A DNA stretch of 64,000 bases from Candidatus Thiodiazotropha endoloripes (GTDB taxonomy: Bacteria > Pseudomonadota > Gammaproteobacteria > Chromatiales > Chromatiaceae): NCBI GenBank assembly GCA_001709035.1, contig LVKA01000011.1:1139157-1203156 (forward strand). The letters run 5' to 3'. Shown here piece by piece: positions 45,936-55,017 of this stretch. A program made the translations under genes and the position numbers. The notes under the pieces were generated by a model, which saw only the letters and a list, made by a program, of their open reading frames with translations, did no database searches and was not told where the DNA came from. Numbering within the stretch: the stretch's first letter is position 1; the number at the start of each line of letters is the position of its first letter.

Positions 45936-46409
45936 ATGCAGGATATGGAACCAGAAGATATCGATGGTGATTATATAGAGAAAATCCTTATCTTCAATGA
46001 TGGTAGTCGACGTAAAGTGCTCATAACAGATAAAGAGACGCCATTTCAAGATGGCAGATTAATTGTTTCGCGTACTGATGCGGCAGGTATCATCACTCAT
46101 GTAAATCAATCGTTTATCGAAATGTCAGGTTATAGTGAGGTGGAACTTGTTGGGCAACCTCACTATATTTTAAGACACCCGGATATGCCGTCAGCAGCCT
46201 TCAAAGGGCTTTGGGATACCATCGAAAAAGGAGATAAATGGCATGGCTATGTTAAAAATCTTCGCAAGGATGGTGGTTACTATTGGGTTCTTGCTGTGGT
46301 AATCCCAAACATAAGAGATGGCAAGATTACTGGTTTTACTTCAGTAAGGCGAAAACCTGCTCGTCGCAAGGTGGAAGAGTGTGTTGAAGTTTATCCGACG
46401 CTTTTTTAA
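45936..46409 (+). CDS. Single-PAS-domain protein (Aer-type PAS)
   Basis: A 157-residue protein consisting of one PAS domain (~residues 40-145) with no other domain. ITHVNQSFIEMSGYSEVELVGQPHYILRHPDMPSAAFKGLW, with KGDKWHGYVKNLRKDGGYYWVLAVV following, is the pattern of the Aer aerotaxis receptor PAS, which binds FAD; the Trp and the RHPDMP are preserved. No chemoreceptor part is attached. AAGAGG precedes the ATG at 45936 at nine bases. A redox-sensing input for the operon is inferred. It lies 118 bp after the roadblock gene. Confidence 0.88.
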   Translation: MQDMEPEDIDGDYIEKILIFNDGSRRKVLITDKETPFQDGRLIVSRTDAAGIITHVNQSFIEMSGYSEVELVGQPHYILRHPDMPSAAFKGLWDTIEKGDKWHGYVKNLRKDGGYYWVLAVVIPNIRDGKITGFTSVRRKPARRKVEECVEVYPTLF

Positions 46410-46421
46410 ACGGAAAATAGT

Positions 46422-47177
46422 ATGTCCTACAGAATGACGGTAAGTCCAGATTTTACACCGGATCATATATGCGGATGGTATATCTTTAATACCTGGCTGC
46501 AAAAAAGTCTACAAATACCAATACACCTGGAACTTTACGACAATTATAATCAGCAGCGTAAAGCCATAGGCGATGATCAAATAGATTTAATCTATGCAAA
46601 TCCGTTTGATGCTTCAATGCTAGTTCGTGATAAGGGATTCATACCTGTTGCGAGGCCCAGGCAGGCTGCAGATGAGGCAATAATAGCTGTAAATCAATCC
46701 AGTGATACTGAAAAAATAGAAGAGCTGAGTACAGATACGGTAATCGCATTAACAGAGGATCCAGATGTGAACCTAATCTGTGATATTATGCTTGAACCCG
46801 CTGAGATGCATAACTCGGGTAAGCGCAGGTTGGTGATGGGTAGTTATCCCCTGGTTGCTAAAGCGCTTATCGATGGCAAAGCCGATATTGGTTTTTTTCT
46901 GGTCGAGGCTTATCTGTCACTATCAAATTTAACAAGACAAAAGCTTAGAGTATTGGTGCGAAGTCAGATAAATGTAATGCATCATACGCTGTTAGTAGGC
47001 CCTCATTTAAAACACCAACGAGATCTACTGAGTCAGCATTTGCTAACTATGAAGAGCAATAATAAAGGATCTGGCGTATTGAAATCTATGTCGTTTGATG
47101 ATTGGGAAGTTATGAATGATGAAGAGATGGAGTTCATGATTGATCTCATGGATACCCTTAATTATCAACCTCAATAG
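46422..47177 (+). CDS. PhnD-like binding protein without signal peptide
   Basis: A 251-residue protein with the PhnD/periplasmic-binding fold (SYRMTVSPDFTPDHICGWYIFNTWLQKSLQIPIHLELYDNYNQQRKAI, then DLIYANPFDASMLVRDKGF), like phosphonate/phosphate-binding proteins. There is no signal peptide or lipobox, so it should stay in the cytoplasm, unlike family transport proteins. Its place in a signalling operon, 12 bp after the PAS gene, suggests an intracellular ligand sensor. The related exported protein at 49728 lies convergent nearby. Confidence 0.75.
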   Translation: MSYRMTVSPDFTPDHICGWYIFNTWLQKSLQIPIHLELYDNYNQQRKAIGDDQIDLIYANPFDASMLVRDKGFIPVARPRQAADEAIIAVNQSSDTEKIEELSTDTVIALTEDPDVNLICDIMLEPAEMHNSGKRRLVMGSYPLVAKALIDGKADIGFFLVEAYLSLSNLTRQKLRVLVRSQINVMHHTLLVGPHLKHQRDLLSQHLLTMKSNNKGSGVLKSMSFDDWEVMNDEEMEFMIDLMDTLNYQPQ

Positions 47178-47233
47178 TATCAAATTTGCGACCTTGATAT
47201 AGCCAGATACGTAAAGGCGACGATGAGAATTAG

Positions 47234-49738
47234 TTAGGGTGTAAGTACTGGATTGGGTCGATCAACCAAGTATTCATTAAATTTCATTGAGACCATGGGT
47301 TTTGCATATAAGAATCCTTGAGCATATTTAATATCCAGAGAATGCAGGAATTCTGCCTGATCTTCAGTTTCAACGCCTTCAGCAATGACAGAGAGGCCAA
47401 ATTTTTTGCTCATCAGAACTATGATCTCGGTTAATGTCCGGTCATCCTCATCATAAGGAAGTCCCTCAACAAAGGATCTGTCGATTTTTAAGTGGTTCAA
47501 TGGAAATTTCTTGATGTAAGCAAGTGATGAATAACCGGTTCCGAAGTCATCTATCGCTGACTCTATGCCTAAAGTACTTAAGTGCTCAAATGTGTTAAGT
47601 ACATTGCTATCACCTTGCAATAATAGGTTTTCTGTTATTTCAATGCAGAATCTGATTCCTGCGTTTTTCGCTTGTTGATTGATGCGGGTGATCGCCTTGC
47701 AGAATGAGGTATCACAGAAGTAGTTAGGTGGTACATTAACAGACAACCAAAAGTTATTAGGTAAGTAACTCCACTCATTGACATCTTCAAGTACTTTTTG
47801 GAAAAGCCAATCCGTGATAGGTCGGATTAATCCAGATTGTTCAGCGATAGGAATGAATTCAGATGGTGGTACTATACCAAGCTGTGCGCTTTTCCAACGC
47901 AGAAGTACTTCTGCGCCGACAAGTTTCTGGTGTGCGATATCGATTATCGGCTGATAAACAGGATAGAGTTCATTCATCTCAAGTGCCTGACCCAGTTCAG
48001 TCTCAAGCACTATTCTTTCACTGATCTTATTATTCAGATTTTTTGTGAAAAATCGAAAAGTATTTCTGCCCGCATGCTTTGCGTCATACATAGCTATATC
48101 GGCATTACTCATCAAAGCTGATACGGTTGTTCCGTCTTCCGGATAGATGGCAATACCCAGGCTGGAGGTTATATTAAGTTGGTGATTATGCAGTTCGACA
48201 GGAGACTCTGTCGTTGAAAGTAGCCGGGTAACGACTTTTTCCAGATCGGTAGACAGATCGTGAAGATCCGGTATAAGCGCTAAAAATTCATCACCACCAA
48301 GTCTCGCCAGGGTATCCTGTTTTCTTAATTGGTCGCTTATGCGCTTGGATAGTAAGATCAATAACTCATCACCGACAGAGTGGCCTAATGAATCATTTAC
48401 GTTTTTAAAATTGTCAAGATCTATATAGATAACAGCTACATGTGTCTTGTTCCTTTCTGCATGCTGTATCAGTTGATCAAGGCGATCAAAGGCGAGAAAT
48501 CTATTAGGCAACTTAGTAAGCTGATCGTGGGTTGCCTGTTCCAAAAGCTTGTCTTCGATTGCTTTTCTCTGGGTAATATCCTCTTTAACGGTGAGATAGT
48601 GGGTGGTGATATTGTTGTTGTCACGGATCGGTGCGATTACAGCAGATTCCCAATAGATGGTGCCATTCTTTCGTTTAGTGCAGAATTCACCAGTCCATAC
48701 TTTACCCTTTTTAATATTGTCCCAGATACTGTTCAGTAGAGTTCTGTCTTCCACCTCTGCACCAAGACGTTTTGTTGGATTGCCGATAACCTCCTTGGCT
48801 GTATACCCGCTAATCTCAGAGTACTTGGGGTTTACATATTCGATCAATCCATTGGTGTCGGTGATAACAACAGATGCTGGGCTTTGCTCAACTGCCATGG
48901 AGAGCTTTTTTAACTCTTCAGAAGCTTTTTGTCTGTATTCTATTTCCTCTTCAAGTTGTTTGTTGAAACCGATCAAGGTCTCTCTGTCAGTCTTAATCTC
49001 ACGTTGCATCGTGTTAAAGCTATGAGCCAAACGACCAAGCTCATCATGTGAAATGATCGGAACATCCTGATCAAGTCTTCCGTCTGCTACACGCGTTGCT
49101 CCCGTGGTCAATGCGTTCACAGGCTTAAGAACCTGCATCTTAAAGACTATAAAAATCACTGTGCCTAAGATGAGCACGATGATTGTATATATTTCAATCA
49201 GGAAGACTGTTGCGGTCTGCGTTATATATTCTATTCTGGTGGTATCCAGGCCAATGACTAACCACCCAAGGTTGATCTCACCATCATTGATCGGGAATTT
49301 TAATTTAATCGAACTTGTGTCCAGATTATTTTTATACTGAACTGATCCAGGATTGTCTGAAATCCAGGTTGCAATCGTATTTGGGTCAATGTCTACCGGT
49401 AAATAAGTAGTGATTGGCACATTGTCAGGGGTAACGATCTGCGCATAAAGTACATCTACATCATTCGAGATCTGTTCTACAAAGCTGTCCAGTGTAGTTA
49501 CATCATAGCTGTAAATGGCGTCGGGGCTAATTAAAGCAATAAACTGCCCTATAGCGTAAGCCTTATTTTTAAGACTGTATTCTAGGTGTGTTTGCTGGGT
49601 GTTGTAGATATAGTATGTCGCTCCACCAAGCGTGATTATTAAAATAATACTAATCCAACTCAAAAACTTTAGACGTAACCTTCCGTTGAAAGTTGGGCTT
49701 ACAGATTCTGAATTCTCACTGTTTACATCACTTGGCAT
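47234..49738 (-). CDS. Membrane HAMP-PAS-GGDEF-EAL c-di-GMP enzyme
   Basis: An ~834-residue inner-membrane signalling protein. Two membrane helices (SWISIILIITLGGATYYIY and EIYTIIVLILGTVIFIVF) enclose a periplasmic sensor domain of ~130 residues, followed by a HAMP domain, a PAS domain (VEQSPASVVITDTNGLIEYVNPKY), a GGDEF domain with intact RLGGDEF, and an EAL domain with EVLLRW, EITEN, AIDDFGTGYSSL, LKIDRSFV and IAEGVET. Catalytic residues look intact in both, so synthase and phosphodiesterase activity are possible. ATG 49738 overlaps the end of the upstream PhnD-like gene by 11 bp, so the two are translationally coupled; an in-frame TTG at 49750 is an alternative start. Confidence 0.92.
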   Translation of the reverse strand: MPSDVNSENSESVSPTFNGRLRLKFLSWISIILIITLGGATYYIYNTQQTHLEYSLKNKAYAIGQFIALISPDAIYSYDVTTLDSFVEQISNDVDVLYAQIVTPDNVPITTYLPVDIDPNTIATWISDNPGSVQYKNNLDTSSIKLKFPINDGEINLGWLVIGLDTTRIEYITQTATVFLIEIYTIIVLILGTVIFIVFKMQVLKPVNALTTGATRVADGRLDQDVPIISHDELGRLAHSFNTMQREIKTDRETLIGFNKQLEEEIEYRQKASEELKKLSMAVEQSPASVVITDTNGLIEYVNPKYSEISGYTAKEVIGNPTKRLGAEVEDRTLLNSIWDNIKKGKVWTGEFCTKRKNGTIYWESAVIAPIRDNNNITTHYLTVKEDITQRKAIEDKLLEQATHDQLTKLPNRFLAFDRLDQLIQHAERNKTHVAVIYIDLDNFKNVNDSLGHSVGDELLILLSKRISDQLRKQDTLARLGGDEFLALIPDLHDLSTDLEKVVTRLLSTTESPVELHNHQLNITSSLGIAIYPEDGTTVSALMSNADIAMYDAKHAGRNTFRFFTKNLNNKISERIVLETELGQALEMNELYPVYQPIIDIAHQKLVGAEVLLRWKSAQLGIVPPSEFIPIAEQSGLIRPITDWLFQKVLEDVNEWSYLPNNFWLSVNVPPNYFCDTSFCKAITRINQQAKNAGIRFCIEITENLLLQGDSNVLNTFEHLSTLGIESAIDDFGTGYSSLAYIKKFPLNHLKIDRSFVEGLPYDEDDRTLTEIIVLMSKKFGLSVIAEGVETEDQAEFLHSLDIKYAQGFLYAKPMVSMKFNEYLVDRPNPVLTP

Positions 49739-50606
49739 AGACAAAATCAATAATTACACGGTGTGAGTCATACTCTGCATCGGATGCAGGATTAAATGCA
49801 CTTAGACGTGCCGATTTAAGTATTTTTTTTCCATCATCACTATTTTTAAGCTTCAGAAGTAAATCCGTTATTTTGGTTTTCAGGTCTTCATCCAACTCCT
49901 GTTTTACCGCCCAAGGAAGGTGTGGGAGCGGTTTGCTCACAGTAAGCGCTTTTAATTTACTAACGTCGATTTTGTTTTTAACCAAAGGTAAGCGGGCTAC
50001 TACTTCTCCAGCTCCACCAGCATCAGCCTGTTTCTGAAATGTTGCCAGGACAGCATTTGGTGGGTTGGATGCGTATGTCTCTCTATAGTCTCCTTCCATC
50101 AGGCCTTTCTGTCTTAACAGATAGGTTGGGACGATATAACTCATCATCGCCCTCGGCCCGCCACCAAAGAGGATTTTCTTACCTTTCAACTGGCTGATAT
50201 CAGTGATGCCGGAGTCCTTTCTCACGAAAATTGCGCCACGAATCGTATGCTCACCAAACTCCTCATTCTGTGCTATGACGATGTAATCAAGTTCTTTATT
50301 GGCATTGATATACTCAAACTGGTTGAGATGTACAAGATCGTAGCGCCTCTCTTTCAGGCGTTTCAGAAACACTTCAAAAGTAGGGGAGAGTTCCAGCTTT
50401 ACCTGGCGATTCAGTTGCTTTTCCAGATGTTGGGTAAGGGGGCGAAAGAGCTTTGCAGTGACCGCCGCATCCCGTCTGGGAAAAATACCAACCAGCAGTG
50501 GATCGGCCAAGGCAGAATTTAGAAATTCACAACAAACAAGCAAAAAGACAACGGTCGCTTGTCGGGTATAACGAACAAGATGGTTCATTTCGGATATCTG
50601 TTCCAT
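49728..50606 (-). CDS. Exported PhnD-like substrate-binding protein
   Basis: A ~292-residue periplasmic binding protein of the phosphate/phosphite/phosphonate (PhnD) class, with an N-terminal signal peptide (TVVFLLVCCEFLNSALA). The core reads LVGIFPRRDAAVTAKLFRPLTQHLEKQL, then DLVHLNQFEYINAN and LKGKKILFGG. No transporter permease or ATPase genes accompany it. Instead it overlaps the following gene, a HAMP-PAS-GGDEF-EAL enzyme whose periplasmic domain it could address. Binding-protein-controlled c-di-GMP signalling is the likely role. ATG 50606 is used; a Met at 50588 is an alternative. Confidence 0.85.
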   Translation of the reverse strand: MEQISEMNHLVRYTRQATVVFLLVCCEFLNSALADPLLVGIFPRRDAAVTAKLFRPLTQHLEKQLNRQVKLELSPTFEVFLKRLKERRYDLVHLNQFEYINANKELDYIVIAQNEEFGEHTIRGAIFVRKDSGITDISQLKGKKILFGGGPRAMMSYIVPTYLLRQKGLMEGDYRETYASNPPNAVLATFQKQADAGGAGEVVARLPLVKNKIDVSKLKALTVSKPLPHLPWAVKQELDEDLKTKITDLLLKLKNSDDGKKILKSARLSAFNPASDAEYDSHRVIIDFVYAK

Positions 50607-50883
50607 GGGAGCAATCAACAAGTCCGATGGTGGCTCGCTCTTCCTAGATTAGTCACTCTATTCAGTGGTTAGCGGCCGGAATATAGGTAACTTAATGTAT
50701 AAACAAGAGTTTTTAGTTGTAACTCCTGCTTTTCAGACTGACCCATACTGTTTATATATCAAATAGTAGTCGATATCATAAAATTATACAGCGTGCACAA
50801 AAAGAGTGTAACTATAAGATAATAAAGAAAAAACCATCCGTGGTATCTTGAGATTATTTTGATAGGGTTGGGTGGCCTCGATA

Positions 50884-52440
50884 TCAACCCAGTCGATCAT
50901 CAGCCACTTTATAGACAGGATCCTCCATCATATTGACCTCTACCAGGTCCCCGGCCTTCACCAGTAAATTCTGGCACTCCTGACTGAGGTGACGGATGTG
51001 CAGGGTTTTCTGCTCGCGCATGTAACGCTCTGCAAGGCTATCAATGGCTTCAAGGCCTGAGTGGTCGAACACCCGGGCGTTTGCAAAGTCTACGATAACC
51101 TCCTGGGGGTCATTTTTTGGATCGAACAGGTCTGCAAAATTCTGAACTGAGCCAAAAAACAGCGGACCATTCAAGTGGTAGTATTTGATGCCATACTCAT
51201 CAAGTCTGATCTCGGCAATCATCTGCTTCGCATGCTGCCAGGCGAATACCAAGGCAGAAACAATCACGCCGACCACAACGGCAATGGCCAGATCGGTCAT
51301 AACTGTGACTACAGCGACCAGAATACCAACAAAGGTATCAGCGATTGGTATTCTGCCGAGCAGTCTGAAGCTGGCCCACTCAAAGGTGCCTAAGACTACG
51401 ATAAACATGACACCAACGAGCGCGGCAATCGGGATCACTTCGATCAGGCTTGAACCCACCAGGATGAACAGCAGTAGGAAAAGGGCGGCAGAAATTCCGG
51501 AAAGTCGTCCACGACCTCCGGAATTGATGTTGATCATACTCTGCCCGATCATGGCGCAGCCGCCCATGCCTCCGAATATACCGTTTACCGTATTGCCAAT
51601 GCCCTGGCCGATACACTCCCTGTTTCCACGTCCCCTGGTTTCTGTCAGTTCGTCGATCAGAGTCATGGTCAACAGTGACTCGATCAGACCGACACCGGCG
51701 AGAATAACGGCATAGGGCAGAATGATATGCAGAGTCTCAAGGGTCAGAGGTACCATCGGGATATGGAATGAAGGGAGTCCCCCTGCGATGGTGGCGTTTG
51801 GATCTCCGGACAGGTCCTGCAGAACATCCTGCACCGTCCTTGCGTCGAGATCGAACAGGGTAACCAATAGGGTGATCGTGACAATGGCAACCAGTGAAGC
51901 GGGAATCGCGGAAGTCAGCTTGGGAAGATAGTGAATTATCGCCATGGTGAGCCCAATCAGGCCCAGCATGGTCCATAGGGGGGCTCCCGAGAGCCATACC
52001 AGATGCCCCTCGATATCAGGAACCTGGAACTGTTTTAACTGGGCAAGAAAGATTACGATCGCCAACCCGTTGACAAAACCGAGCATGACGGGGTGGGGCA
52101 CCATACGGATGAACTTACCCAGCCGGAGTATGCCCGCTCCAATCTGAATCAAGCCGGCAAGCAGAACGGCGGCAAACAGATATTCCACACCGTGCTGAGC
52201 GACCAGGGCAACCATGACCACAGCCATGGCTCCGGTAGCGCCGGAGATCATGCCGGGCCGGCCTCCGATGATGGCGGTGATGATGCCCATCATGAAGGCA
52301 GCGTAGAGGCCTGTCAGAGGCGTCACGCCGGCGACGAATGCAAAGGCGACCGCTTCCGGGACAAGGGCTAGGGCTACGGTCAGGCCTGACAGCACATCAT
52401 TCTTAACACACTGTCTTCCCGGGCAGGTCAGTTGAAACAT
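50884..52440 (-). CDS. SulP-family anion transporter with STAS domain (2)
   Basis: A 518-residue SulP/SLC26 permease with STAS domain. It belongs to a different subgroup from the protein at 35032: [39 protein letters not shown], the loop [21 protein letters not shown] and the [26 protein letters not shown] segment. The C-terminal STAS domain (~400-510) has [20 protein letters not shown]. Some SulP proteins of this kind import bicarbonate, others sulfate; sequence does not decide. It is monocistronic, preceded by a ~470-bp gap. Confidence 0.9.
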   Translation of the reverse strand: MFQLTCPGRQCVKNDVLSGLTVALALVPEAVAFAFVAGVTPLTGLYAAFMMGIITAIIGGRPGMISGATGAMAVVMVALVAQHGVEYLFAAVLLAGLIQIGAGILRLGKFIRMVPHPVMLGFVNGLAIVIFLAQLKQFQVPDIEGHLVWLSGAPLWTMLGLIGLTMAIIHYLPKLTSAIPASLVAIVTITLLVTLFDLDARTVQDVLQDLSGDPNATIAGGLPSFHIPMVPLTLETLHIILPYAVILAGVGLIESLLTMTLIDELTETRGRGNRECIGQGIGNTVNGIFGGMGGCAMIGQSMININSGGRGRLSGISAALFLLLFILVGSSLIEVIPIAALVGVMFIVVLGTFEWASFRLLGRIPIADTFVGILVAVVTVMTDLAIAVVVGVIVSALVFAWQHAKQMIAEIRLDEYGIKYYHLNGPLFFGSVQNFADLFDPKNDPQEVIVDFANARVFDHSGLEAIDSLAERYMREQKTLHIRHLSQECQNLLVKAGDLVEVNMMEDPVYKVADDRLG

Positions 52441-52831
52441 CTGTTTTCTCTTGGGGGGATCGGCAAAAAGCGCAGAAGTATATCAGGAAAAACTAATGTA
52501 GTTAACCTCAAAGTGTACTATTTCGTGTTTAATCTCCCATTTCTCTCAGATATCGTCAGGCCATTGATTCGTAAACTCGCTGATTAATTCAATCGCTTAC
52601 TCAGGCGTAGGGGGCTGCGAAAGAGACCAGGATGACCATTTGTATGGAAACTGCTCTATCCGAGGTTCATCTTGCGACTGCGTTTTTCTTGAAATCAGCA
52701 AAAACCACAGGTGCCAAGCTTATCCAGGTGGAAATATGGCCTAGCCAGACCTGAACAATTGATTGGGTAATGACAGTGCAGATGAGCTGAGTAGTGGACT
52801 TTTACAGGACGAAAAGATCAGAAAAGCCCTT

Positions 52832-52864
52832 TAGGACCTGTTAACACGAATCCAATACGCCCTG
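52832..52864. repeat. Dispersed palindromic repeat, copy B
   Basis: TAGGACCTGTTAACACGAAT and the following TCCAATACGCCCTG match the reverse complement of the 34945 copy with about four differences, including the central TTAACAC-AATCCAATA. It lies in the 52441-52913 gap, where no gene is seen. Confidence 0.6.
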
Positions 52865-52913
52865 CCGGGTATGGTCGCCAGTCTGTGGCTCTTATGTGTT
52901 CTGTTCGGAGCTA

Positions 52914-53402
52914 TCACCAATCCTCACTTAGGCGGCCGGTTGCTCGATTGTTGGAGTTGCTGGTCTGTTTCCGGTCGATACAACTGAGTAACTGATTTGA
53001 ATCGATGCTGTGATCGAGACAGGTTAGCATTGTCGAGATGCTGTTAATGCTGGTTTCCAGATAGTCTACGATTTTCTGATTGTTGCTTTGTGAGTATGAG
53101 AGGTTCTTCTCAGACTTTGATCTCAAGTTGAGAACATTATTTGAAGAGGAAAACAGATTCAAAATATCGGGCTTTAACTTTTCAGGTATGGCGGATACGC
53201 ACTGATTGAACTCCGCATCGTTATTGACTTTATCGAAGCATGACTTTGATTGCTTCAACAGTATCAGGCCATCATTGGATACTGTTTTCAGTTTTATCTT
53301 CAGACTTTCCAGTGAGGATTGACTGATCTGTTGTGCGAGAGCGGGTGTGAGAAACGTGGTACAGAGAGTGGCCAGCAGCAAAACCCGGGAAATCCTTTTC
53401 AT
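52914..53402 (-). CDS. Small exported protein of unknown function
   Basis: A 162-residue protein with a signal peptide (SRVLLLATLCTTFLTPALA, cleavage before QQISQSS). The mature part is helical with four cysteines (KSCFD, NQCVS, LTCLD, LSCID), which may form two disulfides in the periplasm. GGAG at correct distance selects the ATG at 53402. I do not recognise a family. It stands between a SulP transporter and the secretion operon, on the same strand as both but separated by gaps. Confidence 0.7.
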   Translation of the reverse strand: MKRISRVLLLATLCTTFLTPALAQQISQSSLESLKIKLKTVSNDGLILLKQSKSCFDKVNNDAEFNQCVSAIPEKLKPDILNLFSSSNNVLNLRSKSEKNLSYSQSNNQKIVDYLETSINSISTMLTCLDHSIDSNQLLSCIDRKQTSNSNNRATGRLSEDW

Positions 53403-53661
53403 TTTCAAGTCTCCTTTCTTAACAGTCCCTAGTGTCCGCTCATCTTAACAGATTAGGGTTAAAAACGAAGGGGGTTCTTATTGAAAGCCGCTTAATAATC
53501 AGAGATTTAAGACCAATCTACTGTTTCGGTATCTGTAGGAAATCATAAAAATGGATTACCTGGTCTTGGTATTCAGCGGGGGTACAATTTGTAGTCCAAT
53601 CCGTGGCTGCCAATTCTCAATTGAGAATACCAGGCAACCAGTTGGAATCAAACCGCATCGG

Positions 53662-55017
53662 TCAGCGCTCTCTGAAAGCGCTGTCCATACCTCGGCTGAC
53701 CGGTCGCATGAGGTAGTCCAGAATGGTTTTTTCTCCGGTGCGTATCTCCGCTGTGACAGTCATGCCTGGCAGAATCTTCAACTGGTCGGGATTGCTGCCC
53801 AGATAGTTACGGTCAAGAATGACTTCAGCCCGATAGTAGGGGTTCTGTTCCTGATCGAGGTAAGTGGAGGCGGAAATCTTATGTACTTTGCCCTGCAGGC
53901 TGCCGAATCGGGATGAATCGTAGCTGGTGAATTTTAATTCCGCAGGCTGTTCGATATGCACATGCCCGATATCCTGTGGGAGGATTTTCGCTTCAACGAT
54001 CAGTTCGTCTTCCACCGGTACCAACTGCATAATCACTTCACCGGGTGCAACTACAGCGTTATTACTGTTAATCGTCAAACTTTTAACGATACCGTTAATG
54101 GGTGCCTTTACCTGCAGTCGATCAAATTGATCGCGCAAACGGATCAGGGTGCCTTCCACTTCCGCCAGCTCCGATGCAACGCTTCCGGCTTCCAATTCGA
54201 TCTCTTTGTTGTGTCTGCTGAACAGCTCCAGCTTGCGTTGTTTGCTCTCTTCCAGTTCTGTCTTGGCAACAGCAATGCCATCCACGGTTTTCCTCAGCTC
54301 ACTTTCAGCCTCTGCCAAGCGGGAGCGTGCACTGAGCAGTTCTGTACGAGAAACCGTCCCTTTCTTTGCCAGGGATTGTCTGATTGAGACCTGCTCTTTG
54401 TAGATAGTCAACTCATTACGCAGGGCTTTGACCTGGTTCCGCTGACGGGTCAGTTCATTTTTTCGTTGACTGATCTGGCTTTCAATGACGGCAAGTTCAC
54501 TCTTCAGTCCATTTACTTGTGCCAGGTATATAGTCTTCTGCTTAGCCGCAAGATCAGGGTGTTCCCGCTGCAGGCTGCTGAAGTCCGGGTCACGAGTCTC
54601 CACCAATGCCTGCAGTCGCTCTCCCTGCAGTTGCAAACTGGTTTTGCGGGTCAGCATCTGTTGCAGTTCCGACTGAGATGATGATGGCGAGAAGTTGACC
54701 AGAGTATCACCTTGATCCACCTGATCCCCATTACGAACATGCAGCTGCCTGACAATACCCCCTTCAAGATGTTGAATATTGATGATCAGATCTGAAGGTA
54801 TGACTTCACCGTCGGCTATGGCGACTTCACTGATCCTGGTCTGTGCTCCCCAGAACAGCAGAGAGACAAACAGAAAAATACTGACAACGATAGCGGCGCT
54901 GAGTGTGCGGGAAGGGGTTACTTCTTCCAGCTTGATGGCCTGTGCCAGGTAGTGTGCTCTTGCTCTGGGTAATCCAGCTGTACTTTCCTGAGCAAAAACG
55001 ATGCTGTCTTCTTTCAT
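53662..55017 (-). CDS. HlyD-family membrane fusion protein (T1SS adaptor)
   Basis: A 451-residue periplasmic adaptor of a type I secretion system. A single N-terminal membrane helix (LSAAIVVSIFLFVSLLFWGAQ) is followed by a half-lipoyl segment (EVIPSDLIINIQHLEGGIVRQLHVRNGDQV), a long coiled-coil hairpin (~residues 110-290), the second half-lipoyl part (LQVKAPINGIVKSLTIN), the beta-barrel and the C-terminal GMTVTAEIRTGEKTILDYLMRP, the HlyD signature. Its ATG overlaps the stop of the preceding ABC gene by 4 bp. It is the last gene of the operon; no TolC-type gene is in the window. Confidence 0.95.
   Translation of the reverse strand: MKEDSIVFAQESTAGLPRARAHYLAQAIKLEEVTPSRTLSAAIVVSIFLFVSLLFWGAQTRISEVAIADGEVIPSDLIINIQHLEGGIVRQLHVRNGDQVDQGDTLVNFSPSSSQSELQQMLTRKTSLQLQGERLQALVETRDPDFSSLQREHPDLAAKQKTIYLAQVNGLKSELAVIESQISQRKNELTRQRNQVKALRNELTIYKEQVSIRQSLAKKGTVSRTELLSARSRLAEAESELRKTVDGIAVAKTELEESKQRKLELFSRHNKEIELEAGSVASELAEVEGTLIRLRDQFDRLQVKAPINGIVKSLTINSNNAVVAPGEVIMQLVPVEDELIVEAKILPQDIGHVHIEQPAELKFTSYDSSRFGSLQGKVHKISASTYLDQEQNPYYRAEVILDRNYLGSNPDQLKILPGMTVTAEIRTGEKTILDYLMRPVSRGMDSAFRER

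Noticed and set aside
41723..47177. Defence-system interpretation of the GTPase operon
   Set aside because: No nuclease, protease, toxin or effector domain is visible; sensory domains dominate, so a signalling role is more plausible.
52441..52913. Possible transposase remnant in the gap before the second SulP gene
   Set aside because: Frames are short and interrupted, and no transposase motif could be read; only the 33-bp repeat is supported.
53551..53916. 121-codon plus-strand frame over the HlyD 3' end
   Set aside because: Mostly antisense to the HlyD C-terminus, no family match.
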